Positions 18,255 through 27,309 of a DNA stretch of 32,864 nt are shown here, piece by piece. The stretch is from Roseomonas sp. (GTDB lineage Bacteria; Pseudomonadota; Alphaproteobacteria; Acetobacterales; Acetobacteraceae), in the NCBI GenBank assembly GCA_028288745.1, contig JAQGHX010000017.1, positions 1 to 32,864 of the forward strand. The letters are read 5' to 3'. The position numbers and the translations under genes are program-made. Under the pieces are notes generated by a model. It did not search any database and was not told the DNA's origin. It worked only from the letters and a program-made list of their open reading frames with translations. How positions within the stretch are numbered: the first letter of the stretch is position 1; each line of letters begins with the position of its first letter.

Positions 18255-19739
18255 TCAGCCCGGCGGCAGGCGCAGGCCGGAGAAGCGGATCAGCCCGTCA
18301 GGCGAGGGCTCGAAACCCGTCAGGCCCGTCCGCATGCCCCAGAACCAGCGGTAATGGTACAGGATGAGCATCGGCCGGTCGGCCATCCATTGCTCGGCGG
18401 CGGCGTGGTAGAAGGCGCGCCGCTTCTCCGGGTCGGTGATCTCGCGCGCGGCGTTGAAGGCGGCATCCACCTTCGGGCTGTTGTAGCCCGTGCGGTTCAG
18501 GAAGCCGTCCGAGGCGATCCAGAGCGCGATATTGCCATCCGGGTCGGCACGGCCGGACCAGATGCCGAAGGCGGCGTCGTATTGCGCGCCACGCTCCGAC
18601 CGCGCCACCAGAGCGGAGGATTCCAGCACCTCGATCTTCACCTTGAAGCCGGCCTCGCCCGCCATGGCCTGGATGATCTGCGCCACCTGGCTTTCCACGG
18701 GGCTGTTGGGCGTCAGCAGCGTGAAGGTGGGGCTGGGCTGCCCGGCCTCGCGCAGCAGCGCCTTGGCCCGCTCAAGGTCACGCGGCGGCGCGGCGAGATC
18801 CTTGAAGTAATAGGGCGCGCCGGGCGCCTCGGGCTGGTTGTTCGCCACGAAGCGGCCTTCCAGCGCGACCTGGTTGATGATGTCGCGGTCGATGCTGAGT
18901 TCCAGCGCCTCCCGCAGCCGTTGGTCCTTCAGCGCGCCGTTGGTACTGATGTAGAGATTCTGATAGGCGATCGCTGTGGCTTCCGCGATGCGCACGTTCG
19001 GGCTCTGCCGCGCCGTGTCGACATCCGCGGGGGCGACGCGCTCGACCAGGTCCAGTTGTCCGGCGCGCAGGTTCAGCAGGCGCACGGTATTGTCCGGGAT
19101 GGGTAGCATGACCAGCCGCTGCGCGTGGATATTGGCGGCGTTCCAGTGTTCCGGCACCCGCTCCATCTCGATACGGTCCTGCGCCACGCGGCGGACCAGC
19201 CGGAAGGGGCCGGAGCAGACCGGCTCATCGCGGATCTTCTCGCCCAGCCGCGCCAGGGCGGTGGGTGACATGATCATGCCCGCCCGGTCCGACAGCACCG
19301 ACAACAGGGGCGCATAGGGCTGGCTCAGGTGGATGAGGACCGTGCGCGCATCCGGCGCCTCGACCGAGGTGATGGGCCGCAGCTCGGCCTTGCGGCGGGA
19401 TTCCGGCGCGCTGCGGTAGCGGTCCAGATTGATCTTCACCGCCGCGGCGTCGAGATGGGTGCCGTCGTGGAAGCGGCCATCCTCCCGCAGCGTCAGCCGC
19501 AGCGTGCGGCCTCCGTCGGACCATGCCCAGGCGGTGGCCAGTTCCGGGCGGAAGGAGAGGTCCGGCGCCACGTCCAGCAGGCGGTCGCAGAGCGCGGTGA
19601 AAACCACACGCTCGACAAAGGATGTGGATTGCGCGGGGTCCAGCACATTTGGGTCGGCGCCGATGCCGATGCGCAGGGTTTGCGCGGCGGCTGGCAGGGC
19701 CAGGGTCGCGGCGAGGAAAGCGAGGGCGGGCAGGCGCAT
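18255..19739 (-). CDS. ABC transporter solute-binding protein, peptide/nickel (SBP_bac_5) family
   Basis: ATG 19739 has GGAGG seven bases upstream and a Sec signal (MRLPALAFLAATLALPAAAQ). The 494-residue protein has family-5 features: LRIGIGADPNVLDPAQS at the mature start, then LTLREDGRFHDGT, CSGPFRLVRR, the LREALELSIDRD hinge region and the C-terminal FSGLRLPPG. Such periplasmic proteins deliver peptides, glutathione, opines or metal chelates to Dpp/Opp-like ABC permeases. No permease or ATPase genes lie next to it, so it is an orphan here; it could use the complete transporter at 26290-30116 or one elsewhere. The open frame extending far upstream is only the antisense of the decayed hydantoinase gene. 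It is divergent from that pseudogene. Confidence 0.94.
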   Translation of the reverse strand: MRLPALAFLAATLALPAAAQTLRIGIGADPNVLDPAQSTSFVERVVFTALCDRLLDVAPDLSFRPELATAWAWSDGGRTLRLTLREDGRFHDGTHLDAAAVKINLDRYRSAPESRRKAELRPITSVEAPDARTVLIHLSQPYAPLLSVLSDRAGMIMSPTALARLGEKIRDEPVCSGPFRLVRRVAQDRIEMERVPEHWNAANIHAQRLVMLPIPDNTVRLLNLRAGQLDLVERVAPADVDTARQSPNVRIAEATAIAYQNLYISTNGALKDQRLREALELSIDRDIINQVALEGRFVANNQPEAPGAPYYFKDLAAPPRDLERAKALLREAGQPSPTFTLLTPNSPVESQVAQIIQAMAGEAGFKVKIEVLESSALVARSERGAQYDAAFGIWSGRADPDGNIALWIASDGFLNRTGYNSPKVDAAFNAAREITDPEKRRAFYHAAAEQWMADRPMLILYHYRWFWGMRTGLTGFEPSPDGLIRFSGLRLPPG

Positions 19740-19849
19740 CGGGGGGCCTCCGGTTTGGTCGGGGCGGCAGCCGTCCGGCGGTGCGAACCGACGCGACGCA
19801 ACCGGCTCAGGATTCTTTCCTGCCCGGTTTTTCCTGGCCCGTCCATGAG

Positions 19850-21285
19850 CTTTGCCGGCGCGGCATCCGTGGCGGAGTGATCGCCGCCATCGGCCGCGAC
19901 CTGCCGCGCGGGGCCGAGGAAATATCCGCCAAGGGCATGATCGTGACGCCGGGCGGGCTCGACTCGCATTGCCATATCGAGAACTGGGACAGGTCGGCTC
20001 CATCCATGAGGAGAGTTTCGCAGCGGCTCGGCGGCGGCGGCGCTGGCGGGCGGCACCACCTCCTTCATCTGCTTCCTGCCGCAGTGGAAGGGCCATAGCC
20101 TCGCCGACAGCGCGCCAGGCTACGAGGCCCGTGCCACGCGGTCGCGCGCCGATTACAGCTTCCATCAGGTCATCACCGACCAGACGCTGGACGTGATGCG
20201 GCGCGAGGTGCCGGCGCTGGTGGCGCGCGGCATCCGCAGCCTGAAGGTCTTCCTGACCTATGACCCGCTGCGGCTGAACGACGCTGAATTCCTGGAGGTG
20301 CTGGCGACCGCGCGGCGGCTGGGCGCCTTCGTCACCGTGCATCGCGAGAATTACGATGCCATCGGCTGGCGCATCGCGGCGCTGCTGAAGGCAGGGCTGA
20401 CCGACCCGTTGCAGCATGCCTGGGCCCGCCCGCCTGTGGTGGAGCGCGAGGCGACGCACCGCGCCATCGCGCTGGCGGAACTGCTGAACCAGCCGATCCA
20501 GGTCTTCCATGTCAGCAGCGAGGAGGCCGCCCCCGAGATCGCCCGTGGTCGCGCCCGCGGCCTGAAGGTCTGGGGCGAGACCTGCCCGCAGTATTTCACT
20601 CTGTCGCATGACGATCTCGCGCGGCGGGGCTTCGAGGGCGCCAAGGCCGTCTGCTCGCCCGCGCTGCGGGAGAAGGGGGAGAACGAGCGGGTGTGGAAGC
20701 GCATCCAGGACGGCACGCTGGATGTCGTCACGTCCGACCATTGCGGCTTTTCCTATGCCACGGCGAAGCGGATGCCGGGGGGCGGCTATGGCCAGGGCGA
20801 TGCCCAGGCGCGGGCGGATGGCACGTCTGCCTTCAACGCCATCCCCAAACGCCATCCCCAACGGTGCGCCGGGTATCGAGACGCGGCAGCCGGTGCTGTT
20901 CTCGGAAGGGGTGTCCAAGGGGCTGATCGATCTGCCGGCCTTCGTGCGGCTGAGCTCGGCCAATGCGGCGCGGCTGTTCGGACTGCGGGGCCGCAAAGGC
21001 AGCCTGATGCCCGGCGCCGATGCCGACCTGGTGCTGTGGGACCCCGATGCCGAGCGGGTGATCGCCAATCCCCGGCTGCACCATGCCATCGACTATACCG
21101 CGTGGGAGGAGCTGGCGGTGAAAGGCTGGCCAATGGTCACGCTGCGCCGGGGCGAGGTCGCGGCGCGCGATGGGGAGGTGCTGGCCGCGCCGGGCTCCGG
21201 CCGGTTCCTGGCGCGCGGGCCTTATGAACTCGCGCGGCCCTCCGGCCGGGTGCCGGTCGGCTTCGGCGCTGCCTCGGTCGGCTAG
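19850..21285 (+). pseudogene. Decayed hydantoinase/dihydropyrimidinase-type cyclic amidase
   Basis: The reading frame for a cyclic amidohydrolase is recoverable only by shifting frame at least three times. It begins in mid-domain at IRGGVIAAIG and keeps the metal motif DSHCHIE. A single-base loss follows near 19980 (expected HIEQLGQVGS) and another near 20027 (expected FAAGSAAALAGGTTSF). The frame then runs to 20834 with the carbamylated-Lys segment SLKVFLTYD, VHRENY, VFHVSS and the Asp motif TSDHCGF. There a 13-bp tandem duplication breaks the frame before PNGAPGIETR. The last part reads normally to a stop at 21285. About 25 N-terminal residues and the start codon are missing. The intact enzyme would open cyclic ureides such as hydantoins or dihydropyrimidines. 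It is divergent from an orphan solute-binding protein that may once have supplied substrate. Confidence 0.9.
20835..20860 (+). repeat. Exact 13-bp tandem duplication inside the hydantoinase gene
   Basis: AACGCCATCCCCA occurs twice in direct succession (20835-20847 and 20848-20860). Removing one copy restores the frame from SAFNAIP into NGAPGIETRQPVLFSEG. This is the signature of replication slippage and is one of the gene's inactivating lesions. Confidence 0.95.
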
Positions 21286-21400
21286 GCTATCGGCGGGCAG
21301 GGCGGCTGGCGTCGCGGTTTTCGCGGTGCCAGCCGGCCCGGCCCAAGTTCAGCCCGGCCCGGCGGGCCATGCCATGGCGCCGCCGGGCCACGTCAGGCGG

Positions 21401-22363
21401 CTAGAGCCAGGGGCGCGCCGACCACAGCGCCCGAAACTTCGTGTCGGCGTCACGCAAATATCCGTTATAGGCGTCCTGCCGCAGCACGCGCAGCGGTTGC
21501 TGGGTGCGCTGGCAGAGCGCGATATATTCCGGGTCCGCCGCCACGGCATCGATGGCGGCGGCGATGCGCGCCACGATCTCCGGCGGAATGCCTTTCGGCC
21601 CCACGAAGCCGCGCAGGCTGCCGATGGTGAGGTCGAAACCCTGCTCGCGGAAGGTCGGCACGGCGGGGGCGAAGGCGGATCGTTCCTCCGCCATCACGCC
21701 CACCATGTGCCAGGGCTTGCCTTCGGACATGGTCAGGCCCTCGCCCAGGTTGGCGGCGGCGGCGCGCACTTCCCGCTGTCCCAGCGCCATCACGCCCTGC
21801 GGCAGGGCCGGGTAGATCACTGGCTCGAACCGCGCGCCGGCCACCATTTCCAGCATCCGCACGCTGAGGAAGCTGGTGGAGCCCAGCGCCTGCGTTGCGA
21901 TGGTGAAGCTGCCCGGGTCCTGCTTGGCGGCGGCCACCAGCTCGGCCGCGGTGCGGATGCCGCTCTCCGGGTGCACGGCGATCACGGCGGGGTCGTCCAC
22001 CAGCCCGGCGACGAAGGTGAAGCTGCCCATCGACCAGCGCGGGCTGCGCTCGATCGGGATGGTGACCAGGCCGGGCGTGTTCAGGATGCCGAAGGTATAG
22101 CCATCGGGCTTGGCATCGGCCACGGCATTGATGCCGATCTCGCCGCCCGCGCCGGGGCGGTTCTGCACCACGAAGGGCTGGCCCAGCACGCGTTCCAGGA
22201 ACTGGCCCAGGGTGCGGGCCGTGATGTCGTTGCCGCCACCGGGGCCGAAGGGCACCACCAGCGTCACCGCATGGTCGGGGTAGCTGGCGGCGCGCGCCAG
22301 GCGGGGGGCGGCGAGGCCGGCGAGGGCGGTGCCGAGAAGGGCGCGTCGGGTCGGGGCGGGCAT
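21401..22363 (-). CDS. Bug/TctC-family tripartite tricarboxylate transporter solute-binding protein
   Basis: ATG 22363 gives 320 residues with a Tat-like signal (TRRALLGTALAGLAAPRLARA). The mature protein follows the Bug family: YPDHAVTLVVPFGPGGGNDITAR, then VVQNRPGAGGEIG, AKPDGYTFGI, and a C-terminal domain with GFVGPKGIPPEIV. Family members bind carboxylates and other small organic acids in the periplasm for TctAB-type permeases, but many are orphans, as here: no tctA or tctB gene is in the window. AAGGGAA lies a few bases upstream of the start. The gene is divergent from a GntR/FadR regulator, with 158 bp between the two starts, and the operator-like dyad at 22493-22513 lies in that gap, so joint control is plausible. 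Confidence 0.95.
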   Translation of the reverse strand: MPAPTRRALLGTALAGLAAPRLARAASYPDHAVTLVVPFGPGGGNDITARTLGQFLERVLGQPFVVQNRPGAGGEIGINAVADAKPDGYTFGILNTPGLVTIPIERSPRWSMGSFTFVAGLVDDPAVIAVHPESGIRTAAELVAAAKQDPGSFTIATQALGSTSFLSVRMLEMVAGARFEPVIYPALPQGVMALGQREVRAAAANLGEGLTMSEGKPWHMVGVMAEERSAFAPAVPTFREQGFDLTIGSLRGFVGPKGIPPEIVARIAAAIDAVAADPEYIALCQRTQQPLRVLRQDAYNGYLRDADTKFRALWSARPWL

Positions 22364-22492
22364 GAAAGGGTTCCCTTGCGGCGCCGGCCATGCACGGGCC
22401 GGATGATGCGGTTCGGGCCAGTGCGGGCGGCGTCGCCCGGGTCCGGCCTTCCGCGCTCGCGCGTCTCGGGCCGGTTGCTCCAGGGCAGAGGC

Positions 22493-22513
22493 TGGTATAA
22501 TGCCGTTATACCA
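22493..22513 (+). promoter_or_regulatory. GntR/FadR-type operator overlapping a consensus -10 box
   Basis: A perfect inverted repeat, TGGTATAA and TTATACCA around TGCCG, is 21 bp long. Its left arm contains a consensus -10 hexamer TATAAT (22496-22501), and a TTGCTC that could serve as -35 lies 15 bp upstream. The dyad ends 8 bp before the regulator ATG at 22522. Size, symmetry and position fit an autoregulatory site for the FadR-like protein encoded immediately downstream; a bound dimer would cover the promoter. Confidence 0.7.
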
Positions 22514-22521
22514 CCTTGCCA

Positions 22522-23223
22522 ATGGCGCGGAGACGGCCCTTGCACACAGCGATCCAGCCGGCCGAGCCCCCCGCCGCGCGCGCGAGCATGGCCGATTTCG
22601 CCTATGCCAGCCTGCACGACATGCTGCTGACCCACCGCCTGCCACTGGATGCGCCGATCTCGGAACGTCATCTGGCGGGGGAGCTCGGCATTTCCCGAAC
22701 TCCACTACGCGAGGCGCTGCGGCGGCTGGAAGGTGAGGGGCTGCTGGCCCGCCTGCCCGGCGGGCTGCTCGCTGTGAAGCGCATTGGCGTCGAGGACTTC
22801 CTGGAAGTGCTGCAGATGCGCCGGCTGCTGGAAGGCGAGGCGGCGGCGACGGCGGCCGATGCGGTCGCGGCCGGGCAGGTGCCCGCCGGGATTCTGGAGG
22901 CGCTGCGCCGGCGCATCGTCGCGCTGCTGGCCGCCGGCGGCCGCCCGGATGCCGGGCGGCTGGCGGCCGACCTCGACCTGCACCGCGCCATCATGGCCGC
23001 CGCCGGCAATGCCACCCTGGCGCGGATGCTGCAGGATCTGCGCCGCCGCATGATGCTGTTCACGCCCCCGCGCCCGCCGGACAGCCCGGAGCGCAGCTGC
23101 GCCGACTACCTCGCCATTCTGGACGCGGTGGCCGCCGGCGACGCCGCTGGCGCCCGTGCGGCGATGGTGGCGCATGTCGATGCGCTGCGCACCGGCATCC
23201 TGCGCCGCCTCGCCTCGCTCTGA
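22522..23223 (+). CDS. GntR-family transcription regulator, FadR/FCD subfamily
   Basis: From ATG 22522 the product is about 233 residues; ATG 22588 (MADFAYASL) is a reasonable shorter start and gives the more typical length of about 211. The N-terminal winged HTH includes APISERHLAGELGISRTPLR and EALRRLEGEGLLARLPGG. The all-helical FCD domain follows, with the Asp/His pattern DLDLHRAI and a later His in MVAHVDAL, which in relatives binds a metal and an organic-acid effector. Such proteins usually repress catabolic or transport operons and let go on binding substrate. The downstream Old Yellow Enzyme gene begins 18 bp after its stop, so they are probably co-transcribed; the divergent Bug protein gene is the other likely target. 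Confidence 0.94.
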   Translation: MARRRPLHTAIQPAEPPAARASMADFAYASLHDMLLTHRLPLDAPISERHLAGELGISRTPLREALRRLEGEGLLARLPGGLLAVKRIGVEDFLEVLQMRRLLEGEAAATAADAVAAGQVPAGILEALRRRIVALLAAGGRPDAGRLAADLDLHRAIMAAAGNATLARMLQDLRRRMMLFTPPRPPDSPERSCADYLAILDAVAAGDAAGARAAMVAHVDALRTGILRRLASL

Positions 23224-23241
23224 CCCCGACGGAGACACCCG

Positions 23242-24402
23242 ATGACCGCACCCATGCTGTTCACCCCGCTCACCTTGCGCGGGCTGACGCTGCGCAACCG
23301 CGTGGTGGTCTCGCCCATGTCGCAATATTCCTCAGTGGAGGGCGCGCCGACCGACTGGCACCTGGTGCATCTGGGCAAGTTCGCCATGGGCGGCGCCGGC
23401 GTGGTGTTCTGCGAGGAGACCTCCGTCAGCGAGCGGTCCCGCAAGACCTATGACTGCCCAGGCATCTATACCGACGTGCAGGCGAAGGCGTGGCGCCGGG
23501 TGACGGATTTCATCCGTGGCCAGGGCGCGGCGGCGGCGATGCAACTGGGCCATGCCGGCCGCAAGGTGGCGACGCGCGCCCCCTGGGACGGCTTCGCGCC
23601 GCTGGGGGCCGAGGATGCGGCGAAGGGCCGCGCGCCCTGGTCCGGCCTCGCCCCCAGCCCCATCCCCTTCAAGGAGGGCGCGCTGGTGCCGAAGGAGATG
23701 GACCGCGACGATATCCGCTACGTCATCGGCCTGCACGTGGAAGCGGCGAAGCGCACCGTGGATGCCGGCTTCGACATCTGCGAGATCCATGGCGCGCATG
23801 GCTACATCATCCAGCAGTTCCTCTCGCCCATCACCAACAAGCGCACCGATGCCTATGGCGGCGATATCGAGGGCCGCATGCGCTTTGGGCTGGAACTGAT
23901 CGAGGCGGTGCGCGCCGCCTGGCCGGCCGACCGGCCGCTGTTCTTCCGCGCCTCCTGCGTCGACGGGCGGGGCGGCATCTGGAGCCTGGAGGATACGACG
24001 GTGCTGGCCGCCGCCCTGAAGGTGCGCGGGGTGGATGTGCTGGACTGTTCCTCGGGCGGGATCGAAGGCCCGCTGACGCTGCATGTCGTGCCGCGCGTGC
24101 CCGGCTACCACGTGCCCTTCGCCGAGCATATCAAGCGCGAGACCGGCATCGCCACCATGGCGGTCGGCCTGATCACGGAGGCGCAGCAGGCCGAGGGCTA
24201 CCTGCGGGCTGGGCAATGCGACCTGGTGGCGCTGGCGCGCGAGATGATGTGGGACCCGAACTGGGCCGTGCACGCCGCCGCCGCGCTGGGCGTGGAGAAG
24301 GCGCATGAGTTGCTGCCTCGCCCCTATGCGTGGTGGCTGCAGAAGCGGGAGGACGTGCGCAGGCTCTACCCGACCGGGCTGGAAACCCCCGCCGGCGGGT
24401 GA
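23242..24402 (+). CDS. NADH:flavin oxidoreductase, Old Yellow Enzyme family (YqjM-like)
   Basis: The 386-residue FMN enzyme would reduce activated carbon-carbon double bonds (enones, nitro compounds) with NAD(P)H. It matches the YqjM class in order: LFTPLTLRGLTLRNRVVVSP at the start, MQLGHAGRK, the substrate-binding pair H183 and H186 in IHGAHGY, FLSPITNKRTDAYGG, and the C-terminal phosphate-loop region AVGLITE with LVALAREMMWDP. The position that is a redox-tuning Cys in YqjM (PMCMYSS) is Ser27 here (PMSQYSS), while Tyr29 is kept, so the flavin potential may differ. It lies between the GntR regulator and the ABC transporter on the same strand and may process the compound they handle. Confidence 0.96.
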   Translation: MTAPMLFTPLTLRGLTLRNRVVVSPMSQYSSVEGAPTDWHLVHLGKFAMGGAGVVFCEETSVSERSRKTYDCPGIYTDVQAKAWRRVTDFIRGQGAAAAMQLGHAGRKVATRAPWDGFAPLGAEDAAKGRAPWSGLAPSPIPFKEGALVPKEMDRDDIRYVIGLHVEAAKRTVDAGFDICEIHGAHGYIIQQFLSPITNKRTDAYGGDIEGRMRFGLELIEAVRAAWPADRPLFFRASCVDGRGGIWSLEDTTVLAAALKVRGVDVLDCSSGGIEGPLTLHVVPRVPGYHVPFAEHIKRETGIATMAVGLITEAQQAEGYLRAGQCDLVALAREMMWDPNWAVHAAAALGVEKAHELLPRPYAWWLQKREDVRRLYPTGLETPAGG

Positions 24403-24607
24403 GGACGGCGGGTGCCGGCGCCAGGGCTGTGGCCGTGAGGCATGGCGGGCGCCGGCTCGCGTCCAGGCGGTGGCCCGGCGCGTGGCGCGTGGCCCCGGAC
24501 CCGCTTGGCGCGCATGCGGGCTACCGCGGCCCTGGGCTACCGGCCCCCTCCAGGCTGGGGCATAAGCGCCGCGTAGAGCGTTGATTCCTGATGGGTACAA
24601 GAGACTG

Positions 24608-26215
24608 ATGCATCGCCGTGATTTCGGAAAGCTGGCCGGGGCCATGGGCCTGGCCGGCGGCATGGCCGGCGCACCGATGCGCTGGGCCCAGGCACAGACC
24701 CGCGCTGAAAGCCTGCGGGTGCTGAGCGAGGCCGGGCCAAACAGCTTCGACCCCAGCGGCATCGGCGTGAACCGCAATGCCATTCAGTTGCACTGGAACA
24801 CCTATGACCGCCTGCTGCGCTTCGGCACGCGGGCCGGGCCCGACGGCACCCTTTCCTACGATTATTCCACCATCGAGGGCGAGCTGGCGGAGCGGTTCGA
24901 GGTCTCCGGGGACCGCACGGCCATCACCCTGCACCTGCGGCGCGACGCCACCTTCCATGACGGCAGCCCCGTCACGGCGGCCGATGTGAAATGGTCGCTG
25001 GACCGGATGGTAGGCATGCCCATCGGGCGCGCGCAATTCGCCACCGGCTCGATGACCGACCCCGCGCAGTTCGTGGTGCTGGACGCGCATACCATCCGCG
25101 TCACGACGCCGCGGCCGGACCGTTTCACGCTGCCGAACCTGGCGGCGGCCCACCCGGTCATCTTCAACGCCCGGCTCGCCAGGGCCCATGCCACGCCGGA
25201 CGACCCCTGGGCCAGCGACTGGCTGAGGACCAATGTCGCCGGCGGTGGCGCCTTCCGGCTGGACCATCATGTGCCGGGGCAGAGCCTGACCCTCTCCCGC
25301 TTCGACGGCTGGAAGAGCGGCGCCTTGCCGGGCTTCCGCCGCGTGCTGTGGCAGGTGGTGCCGAACGCGCAGTCCCGCCGCGCCTCGCTGGAGCGCGGCG
25401 ATGCCGATATCGCGCAGGACCTGCCGCCGCAGGATGCCGTCTCGATGGCGCGGGAGGGCAGGGCGAAGGTCGCCGGCGTGCCGATGGCCGGCACCTTCCA
25501 GTTCATCGGCATGAATTCCACCAGGCCGCCTTTCGACAATGTCCTGGTGCGGCAGGCGGTGGCCTGGGCGCTGCCCTATCGCCAGATGTTCGAGGCGGCG
25601 CTGTTCGGGCGCGGCCAGCCGCTGTTCGGCGGCAGGCCGGGCGAGGCCGATGGCCTGCAATTCCCGCAGCCCCTGGGCTACGACACCGACCCCGCGAAGG
25701 CGAAGGCGCTGCTGGCCGCCGCCGGCCTCGCCGATGGCTTCGACACCACCTTCAGCTTCGAGCTGTCGCTGGCCCCGGTGGCCGAGCCGGTGGCGCTGCT
25801 GGTGCAGGAGGCGCTCGGCGTGATCGGCATCCGCGTGACGATCGACAAGGTGCCCGGCGGGCAGCTCGGCACGCTGCTGGAGAAGAAGGCGGTGCCCTTT
25901 TTCTTCGAGGCCTCGACAGCTTATTTCGCCGCGCCCGACTATTTCTTCCGCATCTTCTACCATGGCCCGACGCGATGGAATTTCGGCGGCTACGACAACG
26001 CGGAATTCGGCGCGCTGGTGCAGAAGACCCGCTTTGAGACCGACGACGCCGCCTACGAGGCCGATGTGAGGCGGATGATCGCGCTGGCCAAGCGGGACGT
26101 GCCGATCATCCTGCTCTGGCAGCCGGCGCTGGATACGGGCATGCGGGCGGATATCGGCGGCTACAAGTACCAGTTCCACCGGCAGCTCGAGCTGCGCACG
26201 CTGAAGCGGGCCTGA
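24608..26215 (+). CDS. ABC transporter solute-binding protein, SBP_bac_5 family
   Basis: ATG 24608 gives 535 residues starting with a Tat signal (MHRRDFGKLAGAMGLAGGMAG, twin Arg at 3-4). An upstream in-frame TTG at 24581 would put the signal too far inside. The fold markers are NSFDPSGIGVNRNAI, LHLRRDATFHDGSPV, GGGAFRLDHH, MNSTRPPFDNVLVRQAV and the C-terminal PIILLWQPALDTGM. It delivers the substrate to the permease and ATPase genes directly downstream. Dpp/Opp family members carry peptides, glutathione, sugars or opines; the ligand here cannot be read from sequence. It is separated from the oxidoreductase by 205 bp, in which I see no gene, so it may have its own promoter. The following permease starts 74 bp after its stop. 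Confidence 0.95.
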   Translation: MHRRDFGKLAGAMGLAGGMAGAPMRWAQAQTRAESLRVLSEAGPNSFDPSGIGVNRNAIQLHWNTYDRLLRFGTRAGPDGTLSYDYSTIEGELAERFEVSGDRTAITLHLRRDATFHDGSPVTAADVKWSLDRMVGMPIGRAQFATGSMTDPAQFVVLDAHTIRVTTPRPDRFTLPNLAAAHPVIFNARLARAHATPDDPWASDWLRTNVAGGGAFRLDHHVPGQSLTLSRFDGWKSGALPGFRRVLWQVVPNAQSRRASLERGDADIAQDLPPQDAVSMAREGRAKVAGVPMAGTFQFIGMNSTRPPFDNVLVRQAVAWALPYRQMFEAALFGRGQPLFGGRPGEADGLQFPQPLGYDTDPAKAKALLAAAGLADGFDTTFSFELSLAPVAEPVALLVQEALGVIGIRVTIDKVPGGQLGTLLEKKAVPFFFEASTAYFAAPDYFFRIFYHGPTRWNFGGYDNAEFGALVQKTRFETDDAAYEADVRRMIALAKRDVPIILLWQPALDTGMRADIGGYKYQFHRQLELRTLKRA

Positions 26216-26289
26216 TGGCGGCGCGGGCGGCACCGGGGCAGGGCGCGTGACGCGGCGCGGCGCCATGCCGGCCCCGCCGGGCTGAGCGC

Positions 26290-27309
26290 ATGTCCCTGCT
26301 GGCGCGGCGGCTGTTCGGCGTGGTGCCCACCCTGCTGGGGGTGGTGGTCGTGACCTTCGTGCTGACGCGCCTGCTGCCCGGCGACCCGGCGGCGTTCTTC
26401 GCCAACAGCCCCACCGCCGATGCCGCCACCATCGCCGCGATCCGGCAGAAGCTCGGCCTGGATCTGCCGCTCTGGCAGCAGTTCCTCCTGTATCTCGGGG
26501 CGTTGCTGCGGGGCGACCTGGGCCAGTCCATCGTTACCGGCCAGCCGGTGGCCGCCGACCTGCTGCGGCTGCTGCCGGCCTCGGCGGAACTGACCCTGGC
26601 CGCCTTCGCCATGGCCGTCCTGGTGGCGGTGCCGCTGGGCATGGCGGCGGCGCTGCGGCGCGGCTCCCTGCCGGATCATCTCTGCCGGCTGCTCGGCACC
26701 GCCGGGGTCTCGCTGCCCACTTTCGTCAGTGGCCTGCTGCTGATCCACCTGTTCTACTACCGCTTCGGCATAGCGCCGGAGCCGATCGGGCGCATCGACC
26801 CCTTCGCCATTCCGCCGCCCGCCATGACCGGCTTCTTCCTGGCCGATACGCTGCTGGCGGGCGACCTGCGCGGCTTCGCCGCCGCCGCGCGGCAGATCGT
26901 GCTGCCGGCCGTCACCATGGCGCTGTTCGCCATCGCGCCGCTGGCGCGGGTGACGCGGGCCTCCATGCTGGGCGTGCTGGGCAGCGACTTCATCCGCGCC
27001 GCCCGCGCCAACGGGCTGCGGCGGCGCAAAATCGTGCTGTCCTATGCGCTGCGCAACGCTCTGCTGCCCATCGTCACCACGCTGGGCATGATCTTTTCCG
27101 GCATGCTCGGCGCCAATGTGCTGGTGGAGCGTGTCTTCGCCTGGCCGGGCGTCGGCTCCTACGCGCTCGATGCGCTGGTCGGGCTGGACTACGCGCCGGT
27201 GCAGGGCTTCGTGCTGGTGATGGCCGGCCTGTTCATCGGGGTGAACCTGCTGGTCGACCTCGCTTGCGCCGCCATCGACCCACGTGCCCGGCTGCTGTCC
27301 GATGCGTGA
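26290..27309 (+). CDS. ABC transporter permease, DppB/OppB type
   Basis: The 339-residue inner-membrane protein begins with a transmembrane helix (LFGVVPTLLGVVVVTFVLTR) and the family-typical LLPGDPAAFFA periplasmic start, and has about six membrane segments. The EAA-type coupling loop that touches the ATPase is seen as FIRAARANGLRRRKIVLSYA near residues 236-255, and the C-terminal GANVLVERVFAWPGVG/YALDALVGLDYAPVQG signature is complete. It pairs with the next gene to form the channel. Its 3' end overlaps the start of the second permease gene by 8 bp. Confidence 0.96.
   Translation: MSLLARRLFGVVPTLLGVVVVTFVLTRLLPGDPAAFFANSPTADAATIAAIRQKLGLDLPLWQQFLLYLGALLRGDLGQSIVTGQPVAADLLRLLPASAELTLAAFAMAVLVAVPLGMAAALRRGSLPDHLCRLLGTAGVSLPTFVSGLLLIHLFYYRFGIAPEPIGRIDPFAIPPPAMTGFFLADTLLAGDLRGFAAAARQIVLPAVTMALFAIAPLARVTRASMLGVLGSDFIRAARANGLRRRKIVLSYALRNALLPIVTTLGMIFSGMLGANVLVERVFAWPGVGSYALDALVGLDYAPVQGFVLVMAGLFIGVNLLVDLACAAIDPRARLLSDA

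Noticed and set aside
19740-21089. 450-residue upstream extension of the 18255 binding-protein frame
   Set aside because: The extension is antisense to the decayed hydantoinase gene. A clear signal peptide and GGAGG site mark the true start at 19739.
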